Assembly (NCBI RefSeq): GCF_014805685.1
Contig: NC_060909.1
Coordinates: 7,521,792 to 7,585,791 of the forward strand
DNA: 64,000 bases
Direction of reading: 5' to 3'
Source: Silurus meridionalis
Taxonomy: Eukaryota > Chordata > Actinopteri > Siluriformes > Siluridae
The notes below the pieces were generated by a model that was not told the DNA's origin, did not search any database, and worked only from the letters and a program-made list of their open reading frames with translations. Positions 1 to 12,600 of the stretch are shown one piece after another. Made by a program: the position numbers and the translations under genes. Positions within the stretch are counted from its first letter, which is position 1; each line of letters begins with the position of its first letter.

Positions 1-1934
1 TTTGTATTATTTGGCATGGCTGATTATGACCAAGCAAAATGTTTATATTTGTATATGATTTTTTTAATGTAAATTCCCACAAATTTGTAATTGATTCCCA
101 TAAAATCCTAGTAAATTTCCAACTTGGCATATTCCCAAAATTCCCCAAATGAAAAGTTTCTGGAAATTTACCAGCTCTCCGACCCCCCTTTGCACCCTAT
201 TTGTTAGTAAATGATGTATTTCTGTTATTCCTGTAAGAAGTTACACTCACAGGAAGCTGGCGAGCATGGTTTCAGTGGCAATTGGGGAATATTTCAAATA
301 TTTTAATGACAGTAATCCACCGCTTTACCGCAGTTCGAATCTCGCGGAATTGTATTTGTCACATAACTAATTCATTAGTTTGGCTGATTTTTCACGTCTC
401 TCACGGATGGAACGATAGACCAAAAAACTTATAGGGAATTGTTTTATGGAGTTTTACATTAAAATAATGAAATGTATTTATATACATATAATTATTAATT
501 AGAAAAATGAAATGTTAATACAGTACAGTACTGTATACATAAAGTAGCATTTTTGGGGTGGGATTACTGTATAACATATAGGATAATGATTTAATGTTGC
601 AGTTGGACAGTCTGAAAGACTAAAGCAGTGCATTACAATCTTTAAACAGACATGATTTCCAGCTTTCATCACTTTCAGCAGGTTGTCGAACGCCAAGATT
701 CCTTCAGCTGCAAGGTGCTATATAAGACAGCGCAGAGTTACACATGATAACACTAAATGAATACATACATTTGGAAGACACCAATGAGAAAAAGTTTGTT
801 ATAAGTTTGTAAATAAACCCTATTTGGATGGGGATTTAATTTATATCGGGTTCTGGGAAAATTTTGTACCTTGGTGCTGATTTTTATTGCACTCTGAGGT
901 TTTCTTGCTAGAAAATTCTGGGTAGATCATTTATTAATTACATTTTTTTTCAGCCGGACTCGCCCCCCTGAACATTTTAGTCTCATATGAATGCATGTGT
1001 GTGATTTTTCTGTCCGGATGTCACCCCGTGTTGGAAAACTTGCAGGAAATCTGCGCAAAAAGCTAGGGTCTCTTCTTTAATCCACAAACTCTTTGACTTT
1101 TGGAATGGCCTGTGATCACATGGCCAAAAGTCCCCTTGATAAAACAATTAGAAATCAGAACCGGGCTTAATATAGTTTTGTGTCCTGTGTTTGTGTAAGA
1201 GCTGTTCAGTGAATCAACAGCACATTTTTATGACATGAACGCAATTTTTTTACGTCAATGGAAAACACAACAAACCCCATGCAGCATTTCACTATCAGGT
1301 CACTATAATAAAAGCTGTAATCTCATCACTGCTTGTGTATACAGTGGACGGAAGGCCAATCTGCAATCTATCGATCGGCTGAGTGTAGTGCTACATACGT
1401 AGTGAGAGAAATGAAATCGAGTACCTTTTACGTGATTAGTTTCACTCTGAACGCAAGCTGCTTTGAGACATTTTTCTGCTATTTTTTTTTTTATACCCTT
1501 TATAGGTATAAATGTGCTTTCTGTACTTTGCAGAGGCACTGATGTGCATATAATTTGCACAATTACTGTTTGAGAAAGAAGGAAATGTAAAAAATTGAAA
1601 GACCTAAATGATCCGACTCCAGGCATGCGAGTACACGCCTATGTTAAGAATAAAGGGCTTGAATTTGGCAACCAGGGTGTAGTTTAATGCTTGCCATTTG
1701 GTTTTCTTCTACACGCATGCTTGATTTACTTCACAAATAATAATTGAGCAAGTGCACTGACTCAAAACTCATCAGACTCATTGTAGTATTCTACAGTGAC
1801 TGGCAATCCCTCTAGGGGCTCACATGTTTGGGCTTTTGATGGATGCATGTTTGTGCTTTGCATGTGAATGCAAGCTAGAGAGAGTGAAACAGTAAGTAAT
1901 AAACTACAGGCGCTATTGGTGGGAATGCTAAAGT

Positions 1935-2860
1935 TACACTATATGGGCAAAATTATTGGGACCCCTGACCTTTCCTTCCATTTGTGGTTCTTTTCCAAAC
2001 TGGTAACCCAAAGTTGGAGGCACACAATTGTATAGAGCAGTGGTCCCCAAATTTTTTTTTGCACCAAAAACCGGTATTTTCTAAATATAATAATAAGCGT
2101 GACTCCACTGTGTTGATTTTTGTTTATTTTGCTCGCTTGGGGGGTTAAATTTTGCGGTATTATATTATGTGTTAGCGGCCGGAGCAGCCCCTTTAAGAAG
2201 GTAGTGGATGGAGGTAAGACGTGACCATGGCATTCTGACATACATCGAAAGCGAGTCATAGACAGATGTGGTGGAGAGAATCCGTGAATTTTCCAAAATG
2301 AAACATCGTTCAGAATCAGATAATAAATAAAATGGAATAAATGTAAGTTATGTATTCTTTCTGTGCGGCTCGGCACCAATTGACTCACGGACTGGTGCCG
2401 GGGGTTGGGGACCACTGGTTTAGAGGGTCTTTGGATGCGGTAGAATACAATTTTTGTATTCCAGGTTTAATTTTTCACTTGAACTTGGAAACAAAACGTG
2501 TTCCAGCGTGGCAATACACCAGTGCATAAAGCGAGCCCCATAAAGATACGGTTTAGGTGGTTTGAAGAGGAAGATCTTGAATGTCCTTCTAAAGAGCTCT
2601 GAACTCAACTTTACTAAACACCTTTGGGTTAAATTGGAACACTGACTGCACCCTAGGCCTCCTCACCTCACCTACATCAATACCTGATTTTAACACAGTT
2701 GTGGCTAAAGAACACAAATGTCCACTAGCACACTCCAAAATGTAGTGGAACATCTTCCCAGAAGAGTGGAGGAAATTATAAGAGCAAATTTGGACTAAAT
2801 GTGGAATGCACATAACATACTTATGACCAGGTGCCCACAAACTTTTGGCAATATAGTGTA
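1935..2860. mobile_element. Tc1/mariner-like element relic (TACACTATA family)
   Basis: The ends are inverted: TACACTATATGGGC at the left and the complement of GGCAATATAGTGTA at the right, with TA at each edge. The interior resembles degraded Tc1-family transposase DNA: the stretch 2490-2760 contains phrases such as ccagtgcataaag and cttcccagaagag that I know from a very common fish Tc1 family. No frame is intact. It is split by a hAT MITE at 2038-2417. Confidence 0.8.
2038..2417. mobile_element. hAT-type MITE (cagtggtcccc ends) nested in the Tc1 relic
   Basis: A 380-bp element begins cagtggtccccaa and ends ttggggaccactg, clear inverted repeats. It is flanked by GTATAGAG (2030-2037) and GTTTAGAG (2418-2425), an 8-bp target duplication with one mismatch, as hAT transposases make. 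No coding capacity. A relative lies at 14852-15328 in the opposite orientation. Confidence 0.88.
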
Positions 2861-3216
2861 TTTTGTGCTTTTCTGTTCAGTTTTTGATTGTAGTGAGAAA
2901 ACTTGCGTGCAATATTTCATCAGAGGAATCGTATAAGTAGTAGGATCAGTTTTTTAGATGTAGTAGTGTGCTGATTAGACGGGGGTAATGGTTTTATTCA
3001 TACTTAGGCACCGATTGAAAGATTAGCTTTATGAATAGTATTTGGGGTTTGTGTGGGTTTTTTTTAAGCAAGCAGTTCATGAAGGTTTTCTTCACATCAG
3101 TGTACATTTATTGTTATTTTAAATGCGGAACATTTCTACCATGTGCAGGTATGGATTTAAATTGAATTACATTGAATGTAATTATTTCATTAAAACAATT
3201 GTGTGTGTTTGCGTAG

Positions 3217-3374
3217 TGTTTGCTTATGGAGCTACAGGAGCTGGGAAAACTCACACTATGTTGGGCAACAGTGAAGACCCTGGTGTAATGTACCTCACCA
3301 TGAAAGAGCTATTCAACAGAATGGACCTCATTAAGGAGGAGAAAGTCTTTGACATGGCTTTCTCCTATCTAGAG
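3217..3374 (+). CDS. kif18a: kif18a exon: P-loop (first exon in window)
   Basis: The acceptor is tttgcgtag and the donor is gtaatg. The exon enters with two bases of a split codon and ends in phase 0. It encodes [17 protein letters not shown] at the start, the kinesin nucleotide-binding P-loop, and ends SYLE. The preceding intron fills the window from position 1. Confidence 0.95.
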
Positions 3375-3973
3375 GTAATGAAGAGATTTTCTGAAATGCA
3401 CACTAATGCGTGTTTGTGTACTTTTTGTTGTTGTCTTATTATTGCCATTATTATCATTAGCAGGGGTGATGCTGCATTTGGTGTAAGTAACATTTAAAAT
3501 TTACAACGGTCTTACTGATTTTACATCCTGTTTTTTTATTGTTATTTATTTTTTTTGTAATTGTCACTGATTAATTTAATATTGAACTTTCACTACATAT
3601 TGTGTATTACATGTATTGTGTACATGCAGCATATTAATGAATAGACTGTAAGATTTGTTGAATGTCCTGGACTTTACACAAATCCAATCTTCCTCGGTCT
3701 CTGGCAGGGTTTTAATAAACATGCTTTCCATTAATGTAGCATTATTCATTATGAACCACTGTTGCTTAATCAACAGGTTTATAATGAGCAGATTCGGGAC
3801 CTCCTGGTGAACTCACCTCCTCTGGCTGTGCGAGAAGACGGTACAAAAGGAGTGGTGGTCCAAGGCTTGTCTCTACACCAGGTATGTGTGAGATTACAGA
3901 TCAAAAACCTGGATTCAATAGTTCAGTGGTGAACATTAAGCTTGAAGTCTGTGGTTTTTTTGAGTGTATATAT

Positions 3974-4051
<78 letters not shown>

Positions 4052-5490
4052 TAAAATATATAATGGAATGGAAAATATCTGTAATGAAATCAAAATGTAA
4101 GATTTTTTTATTTGTCACAAACATAGTTTTATGCAGGATACAACATGCAGTGAAATGAAAAATCTTGAAACCCTAACGCTAGCACTTTCTGGTTAGCGGC
4201 TAATGCTAGCGGCATTGCCTGGCATTGTCTTGATTATTTTCAAGGAAAAAAAAGGAAAAGCTTAAAGTCTAAAATTGAAAACTAAATAAAAAATAATTTA
4301 GGGTTCGTTTAAGACCAGTTCCTAACAACGTTTGTGTGTTTTTGATGTCATGATTTAGGTCTTAAAATTCATTCTTAATGCGCTATAAAAGGTCTTAAGT
4401 TTTAAAGTTGACTTTGTGAAACCAGATATCACAGAAGGATGGGATGGGAGGGATGGATGGATGGATGGATGGATAATACATTTATATATTAGATACTATT
4501 ATTATTAGCATGAATAAGTAGGGAGCAAAACACTTTAGCCAATTTAAACAGTTTATTCTTTTTTTTATTTTTATGAATTGTACATCATACTTTTTTATTG
4601 AATGTTGTTGAATGACTAAAAATGTCTGCTATAATCAGAAATGTTGATGTTGTGATTAGCTGTGGATTAGCAGCAGGTTCTGGCCAGTTAAACCCTTTCT
4701 GCAGATATCTGATTAAACCTCATATGAGTCCCTCAACAAATGTTTGTTCATGTTTGCGTTAATTAAATATTATTCGTGATGCGCAGATATGAGACATAAG
4801 CTGTGTGGTTCAGGAGGAAAGGCTAAGTTTGCACATAGTGTTTGAATAATGATCATGAGTCATGAATGTTAATGAGTTCTGTGTTGATTTAAATGGTTTG
4901 TGTGGTTTTTTTATGGGTGATATAGCAGAACGATCCCCCCATTCTTTCTTCATTACTTGTCTTATCATAATTACTCACTTAATTAGGTGTATGTGGATGT
5001 ATCACTTGTATATTGTTCATCCTCTTGCTTATGAGACTGTTTCACTCGTCACCGCAATAACAATCAGTGAATTTAAACAAGAGAGACTACACAACCTTTT
5101 GACTAATCTCCCGCTCTCGGTTTCTGAATCTTTGCTAATCTCCGACTCTCATTTTCGGAACCCTTGATAATCTCCCAGTCTTACTCCCATGAACCTCCAC
5201 TCTTAAAACAAGCCCTGCAAAGAAAAGTCTCCGTTATTAAAATGTGAGAAATGTCATTTTGGAGTGCAGTACAGTGGGCACAGGAGGGAAATTACGCTTT
5301 GGTCTGTAGACGTTTTGATCAATATGGGACTTTTAATTGTGTAGCGCTCAGGTGGGTTTACGCTCATGGTTGGGGAAGGGGGGGGGATTTGGTCAATTAA
5401 CTTTTTTTTTATCCAACTGACGTTGGTATTCCTGTGTGCGATGTGTGTACTTGTGCCCATTTACCATCTCTCACCTTGATTGACTTAACC

Positions 5491-5536
<46 letters not shown>

Positions 5537-6566
5537 TGTGTTGATCTCTCTGCTTTGTAGCCCAAATCCGCTGAGCACATCCTTGAAGCTCTGGATTACG
5601 GTAACAGAAATAGAACGCAGCACCCCACTGACGTGAACGCCTCATCCTCCCGATCTCATGCAGTATTTCAGGTAAAATAGGCATCTAACCAGAGCGCCAG
5701 ACAAAACACACTCTTTAAATGCACACTCATAATGGAACAGAAAAGGTTTTATGGCGAGTTCTACACCTTTTTTCCACTTTTGTTCCATTTTTTTCCCCCA
5801 CAAATGTCTTCTCATGCACCGTTCTTCTTCTGCTGTATTAAAAATAAACTAAAAATAGATTTCCTTTTCATATCAAAATGTTTATCATGTGCACGTGTGA
5901 AAGGTGTTTATAAGCACGACTGCTGTAGTTGTCTTTCTGTTTTCTGATTTCAATTTATTTGTTTTTTATTTCAATTACACAACGTATGTTTGTAACTTTA
6001 GTTTTTGCCATGAAGATGACGTGGCATTAAGTCTGTACTAATACTAATCCTTTCTATAACCATATTAAAGATGAAGTTATTTTTGTATGAAATAAAACAT
6101 AAAAGGGCGAAATAATCAGCGACCGAATGCTGACTATTGCAGTTTTAATTTATTATGGGACTAATTTATCAATTATTATTTGTATTTAATGTTTTATGCT
6201 TATAAATCATTATATAACTGTTAAACCAAGTTCAATCATTTGATTTAACGTGCAGCAATTTAAAGGATCTAGATATTTAGTTTAACAGCACTGGGATATT
6301 TTACTGTTTATATCATTCCATAAAATTACAAAACAAGCAACAGTTTATTACACTGTAACTGTTACTACACTTATTACATGCTGTCATCAGTCTATGACTG
6401 CCTTTAGGAATAAATTTAGTTTATTTAAAAAAGAAATTAGAGCCATTCACAGCCATTTTAAGAAGAAAAAGTTAAAAATGTTATTTATATTTATATAGAG
6501 GTAGTCCCGGTTCGACTTTACAATTACTAAATCCATACGACAAAATTGTAAAAAATATGTATAGGT

Positions 6567-6638
<72 letters not shown>

Positions 6639-9600
6639 CATGCTTCTCCATCACTAGTCTGTATTATGTGGATTGGTCGAATGGGAATATAATTGTTGAG
6701 CATTGGCTACAGAAATGTATCACAATAAGCACTTTTAATAGGATTACAGCATTACTGTCTTTCTTGTACTGTTGCATAATGTAAATGAGTATTTCCTGAC
6801 CAATCAGATTGGCGAACTCAACAGTGCTGTTGAACACTCGAATCCGATTGGTCAGTAGTTTGAGACTTTAAGCACGACTTTTGTTTCTAGTTTTTACCAA
6901 ACAAATAAACCTTAAGATGTGTTATACATGTCACATTACTTTGCTTCGCTTGTCTTCTGGGCAGATCTACCTGAGGCAGCAGGATAAGACAGCCTGTCTC
7001 AATCCAAATGTGCGTGTGGCCAAGATGAGCTTGATTGACCTAGCCGGTTCAGAGCGAGCCAGCGCCACCAACACTAAAGGTGCACGTCTCCGAGAAGGAG
7101 CCAACATCAACCGCTCTCTTCTCGCCCTGTCCAATGTCATCAACACACTCGCTGATCCGAAGGTAACTTTCACCTACAAGGGCAGAAAAGCCAAATTTGC
7201 TAAATTTCGCTATTCTTGTTTCCAATATGGCTGATCAAATGAAATCATCACAATTGTTAATAACTTCCAAGACTGAATATTTGAACCCTCAGAATTGCTG
7301 TTCTGTATTCTTCTACAGATTAATAACTTTTTATGAAAAGAATTGCTGACATTATGTATTATATACACTCTCTTATATACATCTTATATCTGTGGGGGTT
7401 TTCTTGGTAAAATGTCTAAAATCAAAAAAATCTATTTTTTTGTCCTTAAAAAGTCTTAAATTTGCTGTTGTAGGTCTTTAATAATTTTTAACAGGTCTTA
7501 ATTTTCTGATGTCTTTGTAACGCTACCTCTAATGCTTATTGAACTGCTCCAGCAGCACTTTCAAATGTTTTTATTTATTTTATTTTTATTTTTTCTGGGT
7601 GGTGGTTTCTTTCGCTAGTCCAAATATAATTCCCTGTCTTGTGACTACAAATGAGACCAACGTGAAACAGCCAATCAGCTTTCTGTTATTGTAATCTCTC
7701 TTGGATTGTACAACAGCCATAAAAATGTTTGTTTCTTTCGGCTATGACAAAGTGCAAGTTTAGTGATGCTTGGCTTGAAAAGAAATATTAATTTAGCACT
7801 TGGTTGAGGCCAGTTGCTAGCAACGTATTTGTGTGTGTTTTTCTCGTCGTGATATATGTCTTAAATCTCATTCTTAACGCTCTTTAAAAGTCTTAATTTG
7901 ACTTGGTGAAACCTGCAGAAACCCTGTATATATAGTCACATGTACACTATTATGTTTGTCAGGTTTTACCAAAATTTGTTCAAAACATATTACCGGTTCC
8001 TGCTTTACTAGACACCCTGTAGTTTTCCTAAGCATCACATTATTGTTGTTAATGTATGTAGAACATTTTCAAAGCATTTTGACATTGAGCCAATTTGTTG
8101 GTATTTGTCATTAGGAGACTGTTGTGCTCTGAATGTTATTCGGATTTATTGCCGTTCTGTTTTTCCAAAATAGGGACAGAAACTCTTGATTTTAAAACAG
8201 GGCTTTTGAATTGTAGGGAAAAGTTGTGGCACGCTCTTCCTGGCATCCGCTCCCAGGATATCAGTCTCCGACTCTCCACTTCTCCTTTCGGTCTGAACTG
8301 ATGCTATCTGCACTGGGAGAGCTATAGTTCTTTTAGCCTTGCCTCTATTGTCTACACTAATCCCTCTCCTTAGGGGCCTCTGTTTGTGTGTATATGTGTG
8401 TGTGTGTGTCTTTGCATACGTGTGTGTGTGTGTGTGTGGGATCCCTGTCTGCACACTGCTTTTGGCTCCAGAACGCCGCCGCCACACACTCTTGTGTTCA
8501 GCCGTATCCGGATTTTCCCGTGCCGAAAGGGATGGAGAGTAATTTATACCCGATCCCATTAGTGCGTGACTGCTATAGATTGTAGTCTCACAAAATGCTG
8601 TTAAATCTGCCTGTAAGTGTTTCATGTCATTAACTGTGATAAACTGCGTTTCTGTTTGTTTTCGAGGACTTGCCACGGCTCAGCCAGTGTGTACACAGGT
8701 TTTTCTTTTGCCCTTTTCTCAATCTCGTTATGCGGATAATTGTTTTATTCGGGCTTAACAAGATCCATTTAGCCATTCGTATCGTCAATAGGCATGTGCT
8801 AAAATAATAACATGCCAAACCAAATTATTAAAACAATATGCGGAATACTGGCAGATTAAGATAAATCAAATGTAGACCTGGCGACCTCTGATCTTTAAAA
8901 ACCAGCCATGTTGATTGTGTCTTTTTACACTTATGGCATTTGGCAGACACAGTTATCCAGAACGACTCTACAGCATTACATACAACTAAGCTACCACCTC
9001 CCTGTGTTTTTATTTTTTTTTTTTGTTTTTAATAAGGGAGCGTATAACAAGGCTTGTGGATGGGTGGAGCAGGAGATCCCTTCATTACATAGTGATAATC
9101 AGAACCAGACTTTGGTCAGGTCTAATTTAAACTGTTGAATAGTGGAGGCGGGATTTCACCCCGGGGTGGGGTTAAGTGTTTTAGCAGCAGGTAAACTCGT
9201 CGACATGTGCCTGTGCTTGGAAAATGATTTTGTACGTCTGCACGACCGGGTTGAAGGACTTTAGGAAAGTTTTGAATTTGCTTTCCCGAACCGATGTCTA
9301 AGTCATTTTCTCATGTTTGTTCGCTTTGTTTATTTGTCTGAACAGCACAGAGCCTTGTAAGGTTGTCTGATAATCTTAGCCCCTGTGTAAGTTTTTTTGT
9401 TGTTGTGGTTCTTGGTAGTGCTTTGCCTCTTTTTTTTATTTTTTTTTATTTATTTGTTTATTTTTGCATCCAAGGTGTTTGTTTTTGTCCACAGTTTGTT
9501 TATGATATATTGCCTTTCCCAAGAAGACCAAGGATGGCTTTACAAGTAACAAGAACAATCTGTAGAAAACCTACATTAGTAAGCTCAACTCACAACTGTA

Positions 9601-12600
9601 AATAATTATATATATTTTTTTTTACATTCATCGGTTTTATAATATGTTAATATGCTGGGAATAGTTTTTTGGAACACTGGTCTAGTTTTTGTTTAAGTCT
9701 ATATGTTTACTATATGCATGTCGTTATATGCACTGTTACTAGGGCAGCATTTTTCCCTCGTTACAATATCTCTATCAATATCTGCTCAATGATCCGTTGT
9801 AGTATGCTGCAATTAAAGCAGAACTGTACAGTGCGTGTCCGAGGTATTAGCACAGGGGAGTAAGGTGAGCAGGTTTTGTCCCTGTCTCTGGGCCTCAGTG
9901 CAGTGTGGGTTTGTGGGTATTGTTTTCATGCCATCTGCATACATTAACCTGTCACACAGACGTCTCGTCTTACCCATGCCTCAGACAGGCCACTCGTACA
10001 CACCGAACACACACCACAAAGCCAAACATCGCCTGCTCCCTATAGACTCTTAGGAGTGTCAAAACATGCTGCACTTCAGGGTTTAAATATACAAGCGCAT
10101 CAGGTTGAAAGATTTAATATGCAATGAGGGGATCAGTTCATCATAAGTGCATGTTTGTTTAAAGAAAGAAAATTAGGGATTGTGGAATGGATTAGGGACT
10201 GAGATTCCGATTTTCTATGCTGGTGGATTAAAAAAATCTAACAAAAAAGTTCAAATATAGTGGAAAGTTAACGATTACAAAGCTCTTGAATAAAATGACA
10301 AATATTATTGTACACCCTTTTGAAATAAATCTGTACTGAGGTGATCTATGGAAATGAGTTTACAGGTTTTTTTTTTTGGCCTGCATACATTTTGAGAGCT
10401 TAATGTGTTTGTTTTAATCGAAGCCTGGTGCTTTTCTAACTACAATGAATTTAGAAGAAATTGGATCAAACCATATTCGTTCTCTCTTAGACCATTCTGA
10501 TTCTATACACTTATTACACACTCATCAACACACACAGCAGTCCAAGATGCAGCGTGTAGTTGTTTCGAATCAGCTCCCTGTGAACTGGAATCACCTGCAA
10601 ACCCTGCCATATGTGTGCAGGGCTGACTGCTTCTTTAACACACCCAGCCATGCAATCATTCAGTCATAAAACTCCATGCTTGTTGAGTTTTCAACTGAGC
10701 TGTGGGATTTCGCTTGGCATTTTAGAACCTGAGATCGCCTTGGGTCAGCCACTGTGAAACGTGACTCACTTGTGTGTAGATGCACAGAGAAAAGGAAGAC
10801 ATGAACCTCATTTCTAATCGTGTATTACAATCCAGTGCTATCCAGTGCAAATCAATAGCCCAGTGCGCAGTGCACTTTTAACGGGCATGTCAAGCCTCCT
10901 GTCTCAGTCAGAATCGGAGCCCTGCTTTAATAGTAAAATCATGCTCTTTTAATCCACAAATGTGTCCATTGAGCCATATCTTGTAAATGAAAAATTGCTG
11001 GTGGATTAATTGATTGCTTACTTGTTTTTCTGGTTTAGAGTAAGAAGACTCACATCCCTTACAGAGACAGTAAGCTGACGCGGTTGCTGAAGGACTCTCT
11101 GGGCGGGAATTGTAGGACAGTGATGATCGCAAACGTTAGCCCTTCGTCGCTATCGTATGAAGACACGCACAACACACTCAAGTATGCCAACCGGGCCAAG
11201 GAAATCAAGTCCACAGTAAGATCAATTCACACACACAAAAACGCACTGTATAAGTGCTACATGTGTAGGTGTGTATACAGCACAGCTTATAAAAAAATGC
11301 TTATGAATCATGTTATTTATAACTGGTTTGATGCACAAACCTGAAATGTAATAAACAGTCAGCCACTGATGTTGAACATCCATAGCAACACAGAGCCACA
11401 ATTTCAGTAACATGTTTTTAATTATATTCAAATTAGATATAAAGCAGCAATAAATCCATGACGATTAATTTAGGGGGTACTCACTAACAAAGTGCACCAT
11501 GGTTATCTAGCACTGCCTTAATCCTCCTGGGCATAACATTTTTCAGAGCTGCACAGGTTGTTGCTGGGAAGAGGATCCCAGCAACAACCTGTGCAGCTCT
11601 GGTAAATTGTTCATGTCTCCATAATGACATCGCAGAGAAAAAAAAACATGAGCACAAACGACACACAACTGCTCTCACTTAGGGTGTACTCACTTTTGTT
11701 GCAAGACATTAATTGCTGTATGTTGAGTTATAAGTAACCAGTAAATCTGTACTGCTTTACAAACTGCACATTGACTACTCTAAAATATGTCCAAGTTTCA
11801 TTTCTGTAGTATTGTCCCTTGAAGGTCTACTAAAATGCTCTCTGAAATGTGGCGGGTGTACTCACTTTTGTGAGATACCTTGTCGCTACTTCTGTTTTCC
11901 ATCAGGACCAATGAAAAGTCTGGACAGTACACGCTTTCATCCAGTTTTAGTACTTAGAGGTGTCACCTGCCAGTGTGGACTGGGAAAATTCTGGGAAAAG
12001 TTTTAGACAGCAGTCAACCAGAGCGATGCCTAGTACAAGTGAAGCAAGCTTCATGTGTGCAGATGAAAAAAAGAAGAAAAAAAAAAGAACCTGAGCTAAA
12101 TGAATATCTGGAAATGAAACTAATTTACATATGAAGGATGAACTTATTTTCCCAACCCTTGACTTTAATTTATTTATTCTTACTTATTACTATAAATCTC
12201 TTGGTAATTACAGTATATTGAATGAGAAAAGGGGTGTAAAGTTGTAATTGTCAGGATAATGGGTCAAATAATTGCCCCTGGAGCGAATAATAAAACTACT
12301 TATGCGTCACAGTACACAGAGAGAACTAGAAAGATATTTCGAGCTCAAGTATTTCCACGAAAACTCCACCATATTGACTGTTTATGGTGTTTTTAATTCA
12401 CCACATATGTGAATGCATACGTCCTAACTACTTCATACATCGTAGAATTCACTTTTGACAAATCTTTGAGGTAAAAAAACGGAACATTACCAGGACAGAT
12501 ATGATAAATATCTAAAAGCGTGCATGTCGAAATGTGAGAAGTATGCACTTCAGTAACACAACACCACATCGGGTCACTGAAACGAGAGAGAAAAGAATCA

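Larger units (their letters stand above)
1..3216 (+). other. kif18a intron (part) upstream of the first visible exon
   Basis: No reading frame here resembles the kinesin N-terminus (no FDxVF or MKVVVRVRP-like segment), so the first coding exons lie before the window. Positions 60-190 hold AT-rich sequence with repeated aaattccc/ggaaattt words that look like a dispersed repeat. A B-box-like gttcgaatc occurs at about 333. A Tc1-like element with a nested hAT MITE covers 1935-2860. Confidence 0.6.

Noticed and set aside
300..350. tRNA gene near gttcgaatc
   Set aside because: Only a B-box-like word is present; no acceptor stem, D arm or anticodon arm can be folded.
1939..2415. 158-codon minus-strand frame
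   Set aside because: Spans the hAT MITE and the Tc1 relic; no transposase motif is intact.
3936..4158. Open frames reading IYIYIY or YIYIYI
   Set aside because: They are translations of a (TA)n microsatellite, not proteins; the same applies at 22308-22523 and 43548-43819.
8146..8676. 176-codon minus-strand frame
   Set aside because: Crosses a (TG)n tract inside a kif18a intron; composition is repeat-driven.
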